Positions 6,135 through 13,490 of a stretch of DNA of 17,864 nucleotides are shown here, in pieces; position 1 is the first letter of the stretch; every line of letters begins with the position of its first letter. The notes under the pieces were generated by a model, which was not told the origin of the DNA, ran no database searches, and saw only the letters and a list, made by a program, of their open reading frames with translations. The position numbers were made by a program, and so were the translations under genes. The stretch lies in the NCBI GenBank assembly GCA_027039465.1, contig JALWEA010000045.1:1-17864 (forward strand). The letters are read 5' to 3'. Source of the stretch: Calditrichia bacterium (GTDB lineage Bacteria > Calditrichota > Calditrichia > Calditrichales > Calditrichaceae).

Positions 6135-6172
6135 AAACCATCTCCGCCATTGTTGTTAGGCGGGGATGGTTT
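6135..6172 (-). terminator. Rho-independent terminator of pepD
   Basis: On the minus strand AAACCATCCCCGCC (6172-6159) pairs with GGCGGAGATGGTTT (6148-6135) over 14 positions with one wobble pair and a 10-base loop, followed by ATTTTGG. It lies 60 bases after the pepD stop and 37 bases before the TTG start of the next minus-strand gene. Confidence 0.75.
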
Positions 6173-6231
6173 ACGACAGAATCGTTTTGATTTCGATTGA
6201 AATTTGAATGTTTAAATTCCGAAATCGTTGA

Positions 6232-7686
6232 TTACTTCAATGTTTTAAGAATATCCAATAAATAGTTCCAAACGTGTTGTACCGATTCGATACGAATTTT
6301 TTCGTCCGGGGAATGGGCGCCCAAAATATCAGGGCCAAAAGAGATCATATCCATGCCCTCGTATTTTTCGCCGATAATACCGCATTCCAATCCGGCATGA
6401 ATGGCCATAACCTGCGGCTCGTGTCCGAATGTTTTGGTGTAAATATCTTTGCAGATGTGCAGCAATTTGGAATCCGGATTAGGCTGCCAGGCCGGGTAGC
6501 CGTCGTTTTGCACAACTTTAAATTGTCCTAATTCGCCCAAAGCTTTCACTTTGTCCGAAGAATCGGTAATGGAGCTGGCGATCGAAGAACGTTGAGAGGT
6601 CAAGACAAGAATTTCATCTTCATCCGTGTGTACGGTAGCCAAATTGGTAGATGTTTCCACCATGCCTTCCACGGCGTGACTCATGGCCAAAACGCCATGT
6701 GGCATGGCATACAGAACGCGAATTAAAGAATCCCTAAATTCATTACTGAAAACCTTCTTGGGCTCATGGAAGGGTTCCACAACCACTTTCACATCTTTGT
6801 CCACAAATTTGTATTCATCCTGATAAATGGCCTGATATTGTTGTGCAAAAGCCTTTAATGCATCCTCTTTATCCGCCGGAATGGTAATCAGGGCTTCCGC
6901 TTCCCGGGGAATGGCATTGTGCGCGCTGCCGCCTTCAATGTGGGCCAAAGTGTAATCGGTTTCGTTTGGCAGGTGGTAAAGCAGTCGGGCTAATAATTTA
7001 ATGGCGTTTCCGTAACCTTCGTGGATGTTTAAGCCGGAATGGCCGCCGCGCAAACCGGTAACCTTAACCACAAACGCTTTGTGACCCGCAGGTGCATTCT
7101 GCCAGTCAATGGCTTTGTGTAATTCGGTATTTTGGCCGCCCGCGCAACCGATGAAAAGCGTTTGTTCTTCCTCGGAATCAATATTTAATAAAATCTTGCC
7201 GGAAACAAAGTCGCTTTTAAGAGCATTGGCGCCGGTTAAACCGGTTTCTTCATCCACCGTGAACAATAATTCCAAAGGTGGATGCTGAACGGTTTTATCT
7301 TCGGCCAAAGCCAATCCCATGGCCAGCGCAATACCGTTATCGGCTCCTAAAGTCGTGCCTTCTGCCGTTACCCAACCGTCTTCGATTTTTATTTTAATGG
7401 GGTCTTTGCTGAAGTCGTGCTCGCTGTCCTTATTCTTTTCACACACCATATCCATGTGGCCTTGAATAACAGCGGTCGGCCGATCTTCCATTCCAGGCGA
7501 AGCCGGCACTTTAATCAGAACATTACCCACATCGTCCGTTTTCCATTCCAAATTATGGCTTTTGGCAAAATCAATTAAAAATTGACGAATTTTTTCTTCG
7601 TGCTTTGAGCATCGGGGAATTTGTCCGATAGCGTAAAAATATTTCCAAACAAGTTTGGGTTCCAAAGCTTCAATCGCTTCTTTCAT
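6232..7686 (-). CDS. pepD: Aminoacyl-histidine dipeptidase (Xaa-His dipeptidase, M20C)
   Basis: This 484-residue cytosolic metallopeptidase is the same length as E. coli PepD (485). Metal-site and catalytic residues fit family M20: His77 and Asp79 in IQGHMDMVCE, bridging Asp116 in GADNG, the Glu146-Glu147 pair in DEETG, Asp170 in NIDSEEE, and His458 in LGAHSPDE. The dimerisation/lid region GLRGGHSG and the motif HAGLECG (from residue 430) are also typical. It hydrolyses dipeptides such as Xaa-His, for amino-acid salvage. The frame runs further upstream to 7725, but the start is the ATG at 7684-7686, because AAAGGAG sits 7 bases before it and the protein then aligns with family N-termini (MKEAIEALEPKLVWKYF). 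Upstream lie a TTGACA box and a perfect 20-bp palindrome, suggesting repressor control. A terminator follows the stop. Confidence 0.95.
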   Translation of the reverse strand: MKEAIEALEPKLVWKYFYAIGQIPRCSKHEEKIRQFLIDFAKSHNLEWKTDDVGNVLIKVPASPGMEDRPTAVIQGHMDMVCEKNKDSEHDFSKDPIKIKIEDGWVTAEGTTLGADNGIALAMGLALAEDKTVQHPPLELLFTVDEETGLTGANALKSDFVSGKILLNIDSEEEQTLFIGCAGGQNTELHKAIDWQNAPAGHKAFVVKVTGLRGGHSGLNIHEGYGNAIKLLARLLYHLPNETDYTLAHIEGGSAHNAIPREAEALITIPADKEDALKAFAQQYQAIYQDEYKFVDKDVKVVVEPFHEPKKVFSNEFRDSLIRVLYAMPHGVLAMSHAVEGMVETSTNLATVHTDEDEILVLTSQRSSIASSITDSSDKVKALGELGQFKVVQNDGYPAWQPNPDSKLLHICKDIYTKTFGHEPQVMAIHAGLECGIIGEKYEGMDMISFGPDILGAHSPDEKIRIESVQHVWNYLLDILKTLK

Positions 7687-7710
7687 GATGTATCTCCTTT
7701 GCGTAGAATG

Positions 7711-7730
7711 ATTTATTGAATTCAATAAAT
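7711..7730 (-). promoter_or_regulatory. 20-bp perfect palindrome in the pepD promoter (candidate operator)
   Basis: ATTTATTGAA is followed directly by its exact reverse complement, 24 bases upstream of the pepD ATG. It sits where the -10 box and transcription start should lie relative to the TTGACA at 7743-7748. A dimeric regulator bound here would block initiation. The protein that might bind is not identifiable from this window. Confidence 0.55.
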
Positions 7731-7742
7731 TACATAATATTC

Positions 7743-7748
7743 TGTCAA
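7743..7748 (-). promoter_or_regulatory. -35-like box of pepD
   Basis: A perfect TTGACA on the minus strand. The -10 partner is weak (TTGAAT at 17 bases or TATTGA at 15), both lying inside the palindrome at 7711-7730. Confidence 0.4.
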
Positions 7749-7838
7749 AATAAAAATTGTTTTACTGAAGTTTGTGCAAAGAGTTTCAGGATTCTTGCGC
7801 AGATGGGGAATTTTTGAATGGTAAATGGTCGGGAGAGA

Positions 7839-7953
7839 AGAGTTAAGGGTTGAAGGGTTAAGGGAAAAATCGTTATTCGTGTATTCGTTAAGCGTTAATC
7901 GGATGTAGGTTGAATGGGTGAATGGTTAAGGGTTAAGAGTGTAAGGGTTAAAG
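7839..7953 (+). repeat. Family E TTAAGGG-type tract, plus orientation
   Basis: Degenerate GGGTTAA/GGGTTGAA units surround ATCGTTATTCGTGTATTCG. Bases 7839-7890 match the reverse complement of 13357-13408 at 48 of 52 positions by hand alignment, and the similarity continues more loosely on both sides. The two tracts therefore form a distant inverted pair. Confidence 0.75.
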
Positions 7954-7996
7954 AGTTTTGTGGTGTGTCTGGTTTTCAATCCAATTCCGCTAGCCT

Positions 7997-8022
7997 GTCA
8001 TTCTGAGCGCAGCGAAGAATCT
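7997..8022. repeat. Family D ATTCT...AGAAT hairpin, copy 2
   Basis: GTCATTCTGAGCGCAGCG is followed by AAGAATCTC. ATTCT and AGAAT form the outer stem with a GC-rich interior. The first copy is at 4911-4941. From general knowledge this sequence type is a common intergenic hairpin repeat in several bacterial phyla. Confidence 0.55.
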
Positions 8023-8089
8023 CCTTAAAAGCAGCAACTATTTGAATTTGTTCCGCCGCAATTATTCTGCAATATGTTGCATTTGATCG

Positions 8090-8300
8090 CATTCGGTTCC
8101 CGAGTGATTCTGCCGATACTTGTAGGGGCGAAGCATTTCACTAACAAATAAAGAAACAATCGATGTTTTTGGTTGCGCAACGTTAAATCTTTTGAGTTTG
8201 CAGCATCTTGGCGGAAATGCTTCGCCCTTACTTCGAAAATCGCAAGATGAAAGGCAGAATCGTATCGAGGGACGGACGCGTCATAACATGTCAATAGTAG
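8090..8300 (-). repeat. Family A nested inverted-repeat element, copy 3 (inverted)
   Basis: This is the reverse-strand copy. Outer arms are 8090-8113 and 8254-8278, inner arms 8122-8139 and 8213-8231, and the CTACTATTGAC 11-mer on the minus strand is at 8290-8300. It is more diverged in the centre than copies 1 and 2, with GTTG-CG-CAAC in place of GTTG-TG-CAAC, but both arm pairs persist. Its right edge lies 185 bases before the glgX start. Confidence 0.85.
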
Positions 8301-8384
8301 GAGCGTGCACAGCTTAGTGCCAAATTTTTTTACGGGGCTTTGAATCTAAATTTGTATTTTTATCCCCCGTTTTTTCAAAATATT

Positions 8385-8412
8385 TTGTCTCTGAGTTATT
8401 TTCCTGTAAATT
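8385..8412 (+). promoter_or_regulatory. Possible glgX operon promoter
   Basis: TTGTCT (8385-8390) and TAAATT (8407-8412) are separated by 16 bases, about 75 bases before the ATG, in an A+T-rich stretch. This is a weak match. Confidence 0.28.
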
Positions 8413-8485
8413 TTCGGTTTGTTTATGAAAACAGAAGAAAAGCAATGAAAGCATTTTCTTCGTCTAAAAACAGAAAGTTGACGAT

Positions 8486-10603
8486 ATGAGCGAAGATAAA
8501 GAACTCCGTGAAGATATTCTCTCGGTGATAAATGCCAATTTTGAAATTGAGCGGGGGATGCCGACACCTTTTGGTGCTACCTTGGTGCGCGGCGGTATTA
8601 ATTTTGCCGTTTACTCACCCCATGCACATTCCGTTTCCATTGTGCTTTACACAGAATGCGCCGGAGAGCCGTTAATGGAGTTCCCCTTGGATCCCGATTT
8701 AAACCGAACCGGCTTTGTGTGGCATGCTTATATTAAAGGATTGAATCACGGTGTTAAGTACGGCTTCCGGCTGCGTGGCGAGCAACCGTTTAATCCCATT
8801 GACGAACGCATTGTTTTGCTCGATCCTTACGCCCGAACCACTTGCGGTGGTAAAATTTGGTGCAAACCGTTTAAAATTCAACGCGACGGCAAAGAACACA
8901 CGTTTCGTATTTCGGCGATCATTAACAATGCTTTTCAATGGGGAACGGATCGCCAGCTAAACATTCCGCTTTCCGAAACCATTATTTACGAGTTGCACGT
9001 GCGAGGCTACACTATTCATCCTTCTTCCGATGTAAAAGCCAAGGGCACTTTTTTAGGTCTGACCGAAAAAATTCCTTATTTAAAGAAATTAGGCATTACC
9101 GCCGTGGAATTGATGCCCGTTACCGATTTTGACGAAACGATGATCGATCGCAAAAATCCCCGCACCGGTGAGCAATTGTTAAATTTTTGGGGATACGATC
9201 CCATCAGCTTTTTTGCGCCCAAGGCCGCTTATGCCCATACTGAAGACGAATATCGGATTGTCAGCGAATTTAAAACCATGGTCAAAACCTTTCACGAAGC
9301 CGGTATCGAAGTAATTCTGGATATGGTTTTTAATCACACGGGTGAAGGTAACGAGAAAGGGCCGATTTATCATTTTAAAGGATTGGACAAGACGGTTTAT
9401 TATTTAATCGATCCCGAAACCGGTGAATATTTAAATTTTTCAGGATGCGGCAATACGCTGAATTGCAATCATCCCGTGGTGCGGGACATGATTTTGGACA
9501 GCTTGCGCTATTGGGTCATGGAAATGCATGTGGACGGATTCCGCTTTGATTTGGCTTCGATTTTGGGGCGCGGCCGTGACGGGGAAGTACTGGCCAATCC
9601 GCCGCTTATCGAGCGCATTGCCGAAGACCCGGTACTAGCCAATACCAAGCTCATTGCCGAGGCCTGGGATGCAGGCGGACTGTATCAGGTGGGCGATTTC
9701 CCGCATTTTAAGCGCTGGATGGAATGGAACGGCAAGTTCCGCGATGATGTGCGGCGCTTTGTGCGTGGTGATAAAGGAATGGTTTCTATTTTGGCGACGC
9801 GTTTGGCGGGCAGTTCCGACTTGTATCAGGACGACGGAAGGGAGCCTTACCACAGTGTGAACTTTGTGACTTGTCACGACGGCTTTACTCTGGAAGATTT
9901 GGTTTCTTACAATGAAAAACACAATTGGGAAAACGGTGAAAATAACCGCGACGGTTCGGATGAAAATTTTAGTTGGAATTGCGGGGTGGAAGGTCCTTCG
10001 AACGATGCCAATATTTTGGCGCTTCGAGCCCGATTAAAGCGCAATTATTTGACCATTCTCTTTTTGGCCCAGGGCGTTCCCATGCTTTTGGGTGGCGATG
10101 AATTCGGCCGAACGCAAAAGGGTAATAACAATGCCTATTGTCAGGATAATGAAATCAGTTGGGTGAACTGGCAGCTTGCCGAACAAAATCAGGACTTTTT
10201 ACGGTTTGTGCGCTTGCTGATTCAATTCCGGCAAAAACACGAAACCTTTCATCGCAAACATTTTCATGTGCAAACATTGGACGGCATTCCGGAAATGAGC
10301 TGGCACGGGCTTAAAGTGGGGCAGCCGGACTGGTCGGAAGATTCCAAATGGCTGGGATTATTGTACAGTACGTTTCCGAAAACGGGCGATCCGGATTTTT
10401 ATTTAATGTTTAATGCGGATGCCTCGGCCAAACGTTTCGAATTGCCGAAACCGCGGGACGGCTTCCGTTGGCATTTGTTACTGAACACTTACAATCAACC
10501 TCCGAAAGATATTTTTGAAGAAGAAAACGCGCCTTTGTTAAAAAATCAAACCGTATTTGAATTGCAGAGTTATTCCAGTGCGGTTCTGATCGGCAAAAAG
10601 TAA
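8486..10603 (+). CDS. glgX: Glycogen debranching enzyme (isoamylase-type, GH13)
   Basis: This 705-residue cytosolic enzyme is in the size range of GlgX/TreX. An N-terminal CBM48-like domain (about 20-130: PTPFGATLVRGGINFAVYSP) precedes the GH13 barrel. Catalytic residues are visible: Asp355 (nucleophile) in DGFRFDLAS, Glu392 (acid/base) in LIAEAWDAGG and Asp465 in TCHDGFTL. The usual DMVFNHTGEG and GGDEFGRTQKGNNNAYCQDN segments are also present. It hydrolyses alpha-1,6 branches of glycogen, probably after phosphorylase trimming. It is the first gene of a likely four-gene operon; the GSCFA gene follows after 18 bases. The Shine-Dalgarno is weak (AGAAAG), but the ATG at 8486 fits the usual N-terminus. 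No other glycogen gene is in the window. TreX-like activity on starch is an alternative. Confidence 0.94.
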   Translation: MSEDKELREDILSVINANFEIERGMPTPFGATLVRGGINFAVYSPHAHSVSIVLYTECAGEPLMEFPLDPDLNRTGFVWHAYIKGLNHGVKYGFRLRGEQPFNPIDERIVLLDPYARTTCGGKIWCKPFKIQRDGKEHTFRISAIINNAFQWGTDRQLNIPLSETIIYELHVRGYTIHPSSDVKAKGTFLGLTEKIPYLKKLGITAVELMPVTDFDETMIDRKNPRTGEQLLNFWGYDPISFFAPKAAYAHTEDEYRIVSEFKTMVKTFHEAGIEVILDMVFNHTGEGNEKGPIYHFKGLDKTVYYLIDPETGEYLNFSGCGNTLNCNHPVVRDMILDSLRYWVMEMHVDGFRFDLASILGRGRDGEVLANPPLIERIAEDPVLANTKLIAEAWDAGGLYQVGDFPHFKRWMEWNGKFRDDVRRFVRGDKGMVSILATRLAGSSDLYQDDGREPYHSVNFVTCHDGFTLEDLVSYNEKHNWENGENNRDGSDENFSWNCGVEGPSNDANILALRARLKRNYLTILFLAQGVPMLLGGDEFGRTQKGNNNAYCQDNEISWVNWQLAEQNQDFLRFVRLLIQFRQKHETFHRKHFHVQTLDGIPEMSWHGLKVGQPDWSEDSKWLGLLYSTFPKTGDPDFYLMFNADASAKRFELPKPRDGFRWHLLLNTYNQPPKDIFEEENAPLLKNQTVFELQSYSSAVLIGKK

Positions 10604-10621
10604 AGTAATATTTGGGGATTC

Positions 10622-11605
10622 ATGAAGTTTCGTACGGAAATTCAAATCAACAGGGCAGAGCAGACCATTCGGCACAGTGATCCGATTCTCACCATGGGAT
10701 CTTGTTTTGCCGATAATATCGCTCAAAAATTGCAGGAACGCTATTTTCGGGTCATGCAAAATCCGTTCGGTACCCTGTACAATCCGTTGTCCGTTGCCGA
10801 AGCGCTTTCGATCATTCTGACGAACAGGAAATTCCGTTCCGAAGATTTGTTTTTTTATCAGGATGAATGGCACAGCTTTTGGCATCACAGTGTTTTTTCG
10901 GGAACGGATCGGGCAGCGGTTCTGCTCAAAATTAATGAGCAAATCAACGAAGCGCATCGTTTTTTACAAGAAGCGCAATGGCTCTTTTTAACATTCGGGA
11001 CGGCTTACGTTTATTATCATTTGCCGGAAAAGCGTCCGGTTGCCAACTGCCACAAATTGCCGGAAAATGAATTCGAACGGCGCCTCATCAGGGTTGATGA
11101 AGTCGTAGAGAGCATTCAGGCACTATTGCAAAACTTGCGCGTTCTGAATTCCAAAATTAAAATTGTTTTAACCGTGAGCCCCATTCGCCACATCCGTGAC
11201 GGGCTGGTGCAAAATCAACGCAGCAAAGCGACTTTAATTTTGGCGGTACAGGAATTATGCCGGCAAGATGCATCGTTGGTGTATTTTCCGTCTTATGAGA
11301 TTTTAATGGATGATTTGCGCGACTACCGATTTTACGAAGCCAACTTGACGCATCCCAACGATCAGGCGGTTCGATACATTTGGGAAAAATTCGGTGCCAT
11401 GTTTTTTGACCGCGAAACGGAAAAAGCAAGTGAGGCTTTTGCCGCGCTGTCGAATGCTTTAAAACATAAACCGCTGCATCCGGAATCGCCGAATTACCGC
11501 AAATTTTTACGGAAAGTACTGGAACGTATTGAAGGGTTGGAAAAACAATATCCGTACGTGGATTTAAAATTAGCGCGTCAAAGAATAGAAGAGCAATTAA
11601 GATAA
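10622..11605 (+). CDS. GSCFA-domain protein (SGNH-hydrolase-like)
   Basis: This 327-residue protein has the defining motif GSCFADN at residues 26-32, where Ser27 occupies the nucleophile position of GDSL/SGNH hydrolases. Further family blocks follow: NPFGTLYNP, FLTFGTAYVY, ANCHKLP, LTVSPIRHIRDGLVQNQRSK and YFPSYEILMDDLRDYRFY. His244 in NLTHPND is the likely catalytic His. There is no signal peptide, so it is probably cytosolic. From general knowledge GSCFA proteins are common in Bacteroidota and some Proteobacteria, and their substrates are not established to my knowledge. GGGGA lies just before the ATG, and the gene begins 18 bases after glgX, suggesting co-transcription and perhaps a carbohydrate-linked ester substrate. 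That last point is inference from position only. The C-terminal 60 residues are charged and helical. Confidence 0.9.
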   Translation: MKFRTEIQINRAEQTIRHSDPILTMGSCFADNIAQKLQERYFRVMQNPFGTLYNPLSVAEALSIILTNRKFRSEDLFFYQDEWHSFWHHSVFSGTDRAAVLLKINEQINEAHRFLQEAQWLFLTFGTAYVYYHLPEKRPVANCHKLPENEFERRLIRVDEVVESIQALLQNLRVLNSKIKIVLTVSPIRHIRDGLVQNQRSKATLILAVQELCRQDASLVYFPSYEILMDDLRDYRFYEANLTHPNDQAVRYIWEKFGAMFFDRETEKASEAFAALSNALKHKPLHPESPNYRKFLRKVLERIEGLEKQYPYVDLKLARQRIEEQLR

Positions 11606-11723
11606 TTGTATTTCTGCAGTTTCCAGGTTTAAACGATTATGAACCATCAACGATACAATTCTCCGCTAAAAATTCCGTTTATTTGTTTGCATTTAAAGAA
11701 AGAATTTTAGATATTTTTAAATT

Positions 11724-12434
11724 ATGGAACTATTCTATGTACGTCCGGAAGATGTATCGGAACATGAGCTGATTTTGGATGATTTCGAACGGAAACACAT
11801 TCTTTCCGCATTGCGCAAAAATATCAATGACCCATTATGGGTAACGGACGGACAGGGCGGATTATACAAAGGAATCATTCGGCAAACCGCGCCCAGGTTG
11901 ATCGTTGAAATAGCGCATAGAGAACAAAAAACGGAGCCCAGGCCGACGGTGACCCTGGCCTGCGGATTCATCAAGCAGAATCGAATGGATTTTATTCTGG
12001 AAAAAGGAACGGAGTTGGGTGTGGGACGTTTCGTTTTCTTTCGCAGCCGGTTTGCCAATTATTTTAGCCCCAATACGGATCGTTTGTACAAAGTGGTGCG
12101 TCAGGCGCTCAAACAAAGTTTGCGTTTTTATTTGCCCGAAATTAAGGTCTACTCTGATCTGGATCGATTCTTTGCCGATGACTCGGGCGAAAAAACACGT
12201 TTAGTGGCGATTGATAGCGGGTATCCGCTCTTGCGAACTTTGACCGATGGGAAAGCCCTTAAGGGTGAAAGTTCGGTGATCATTGCCATCGGGCCGGAAG
12301 GCGGATTTAGCGCTGAGGAAATCGAACGGTTCAATAATAATGGCTATAAAGGATTTTCATTAGGGCCGCAGCGTTTACGTACGGAGACCGCGGCGATTGC
12401 GGCTGCAGCCATTGTGGGTCAATATATTCATTAA
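11724..12434 (+). CDS. rsmE: 16S rRNA (uracil-1498-N3)-methyltransferase RsmE
   Basis: This 236-residue protein has an N-terminal PUA-like RNA-binding domain (about 1-70) and a C-terminal SPOUT methyltransferase domain with the trefoil-knot motifs GPEGGFSAEE (from residue 190) and LGPQRLRTETAA (from 213), plus FILEKGTELGV and RQALKQSLR in the middle. It uses S-adenosylmethionine to methylate U1498 of 16S rRNA in the assembled small subunit. It follows the GSCFA gene after a 118-base gap and is followed by the HIT gene after 16 bases. I see no convincing Shine-Dalgarno before the ATG. A TTGCAT with TATA-like sequences 15-19 bases further on suggests that an internal promoter, even a leaderless transcript, is possible. 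The family call is secure; all key motifs are intact. Confidence 0.95.
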   Translation: MELFYVRPEDVSEHELILDDFERKHILSALRKNINDPLWVTDGQGGLYKGIIRQTAPRLIVEIAHREQKTEPRPTVTLACGFIKQNRMDFILEKGTELGVGRFVFFRSRFANYFSPNTDRLYKVVRQALKQSLRFYLPEIKVYSDLDRFFADDSGEKTRLVAIDSGYPLLRTLTDGKALKGESSVIIAIGPEGGFSAEEIERFNNNGYKGFSLGPQRLRTETAAIAAAAIVGQYIH

Positions 12435-12450
12435 ACGAAGGAGGTGGGTG

Positions 12451-12804
12451 TTGTCAGTAGAAGAAGATTGTGTATTTTGCCAGGTGATTGCCAAAAAACT
12501 GCCTAGTAAAATGGAGTATGAAGACGACGACATTGCTGTGTTCTGGGATATTAATCCGCAAGCTCCTATCCATCTTCTGATTGTTCCCAAAAAGCATGTT
12601 AAAAATGTTTCGGAATTTACGGAAGAAGACAGTTATTTGATGTGCAAAATGTTTTTGACGGCCAAGCAAATGGCCCACAAATTGGGACTTTCGGACAAAG
12701 GATTTCGATTGGTTGTAAATGAGGGGCGCGATAGCGGGCAGAGCATTTTTCATGTGCACATGCACCTGTTAAGCGGACGGCGATTGATGTGGCCTCCGGG
12801 TTAA
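12451..12804 (+). CDS. HIT-family (HINT-type) nucleotide hydrolase
   Basis: This 117-residue protein is the usual size of bacterial HINT proteins. The HIT triad HVHMHLLSGRRLMWPPG begins at His101; by comparison with HINT1, His103 is the nucleophile. Cys7 and Cys10 (DCVFC), with His49 and His101, are placed like the zinc site of some HIT proteins. It should hydrolyse purine-nucleoside phosphoramidates or related adenylated compounds in the cytosol. The start is most likely the TTG at 12451, six bases after AAGGAGG (12438-12444). The adjacent GTG at 12448 is only three bases away from it, and the frame's upstream ATG at 12397 lies inside rsmE with no ribosome-binding site. The gene is closely coupled to rsmE and is followed at once by a strong terminator, so it ends the operon. 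Confidence 0.93.
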   Translation: MSVEEDCVFCQVIAKKLPSKMEYEDDDIAVFWDINPQAPIHLLIVPKKHVKNVSEFTEEDSYLMCKMFLTAKQMAHKLGLSDKGFRLVVNEGRDSGQSIFHVHMHLLSGRRLMWPPG

Positions 12805-12807
12805 TAG

Positions 12808-12840
12808 AAAAGCCGTCGAAAGACGGCTTTTTAATTTTTA
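12808..12840 (+). terminator. Rho-independent terminator after the HIT gene
   Basis: AAAAGCCGTC (12808-12817) pairs perfectly with GACGGCTTTT (12822-12831) around a GAAA tetraloop, and a T-rich tail follows. It begins three bases after the stop codon and marks the end of the glgX-GSCFA-rsmE-hit transcript. Confidence 0.92.
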
Positions 12841-12901
12841 AATAATTATGATCATTGCTAAAGTCCTAAAGGGAGCGTAATTTTTTAGCGCGTATATTTG
12901 C

Positions 12902-12921
12902 CCCCAGCGTAAACGCTGGGG
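12902..12921. repeat. CCCCAGCGT/ACGCTGGGG hairpin
   Basis: Two perfect 9-base arms (12902-12910 and 12913-12921) are separated by AA. It lies 70 bases beyond the operon terminator, with no T-run. From 12922 to about 13177 I see no gene, no repeat family and no convincing promoter. Confidence 0.6.
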
Positions 12922-13177
12922 CTAACACTAGAACAACTTAAATCATTCTACATTTGAACAAGAGGAAAATAGCTCAAATATTCAAAAAATGTCCGTTAAT
13001 GACAATATTGTTTGGTAAGCCAATCACTGCTCCGATTCTATGAATGTCCCTTTAGTTGTGGAATTTGGTGAATTGATGAATTGAAATGATTGTTCAACCA
13101 CCGGCACGCAAGATTATGACCGAATGCCAAGTGATGAGACGGAACGAAAAACCCTAACATCCGTTGCTTCCTCGGAT

Positions 13178-13230
13178 GGGATTGCTTCACTCTCCCGCTC
13201 GCAGGCTCACGGGATCGTTCGCAATGACAG
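13178..13230. repeat. Family C 53-bp hairpin repeat, copy 2
   Basis: The partner of 5169-5221, differing at four positions. TCCCG (13193-13197) pairs with CGGGA (13210-13214), one pair longer than in copy 1, inside the ATTGC/GCAAT outer stem. Confidence 0.7.
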
Positions 13231-13258
13231 TAATTTACGAAGAACGGATAACATTCGC

Positions 13259-13408
13259 CTTAACTCTTACACCCTTAACCCTTAACCCTTAACCCTTAAC
13301 ACTAAACTATTAACCATTTTCCCATTCAACAATTCAACCATTTAACGCTTAACGCATAACGGATACACGAATAACGATTTTACCCTTAGCCCTTCAACCC
13401 TCAACTCT
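13259..13408 (-). repeat. Family E TTAAGGG-type tract, minus orientation, with G-quadruplex motif
   Basis: Read on the minus strand, this is the long relative of 7839-7953. It contains four exact CCCTTAA units (13272-13298 on the plus strand), which give GGG runs separated by TTAA on the minus strand, plus ATTCAACAATTCAACC and AATAACGATTTT segments. It occupies most of the space just upstream of the HAD gene. Confidence 0.75.
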
Positions 13409-13490
13409 TACCGCCTTCCTTACCCTCCGTTTGACGCTTTCGGAAAAAATTATTACTTTCCTTAATTGTAATCAGAAAAGGAGCAGAACT

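Noticed and set aside
8025..8294. An 89-codon open frame on the minus strand
   Set aside because: It runs through family A copy 3 and its equivalent is not kept in the other two copies; no ribosome-binding site or domain.
11604..11660. AATTGTAT ... ATACAATT inverted repeat between the GSCFA gene and rsmE
   Set aside because: Eight-base A+T-rich arms 41 bases apart without T-run; not convincing as a terminator or operator.
13431..13490. Upstream 20-codon extension of the HAD protein
   Set aside because: Starts at a TTG without ribosome-binding site; AAAAGGAG sits correctly for the TTG at 13491, and the extension is not HAD-like.
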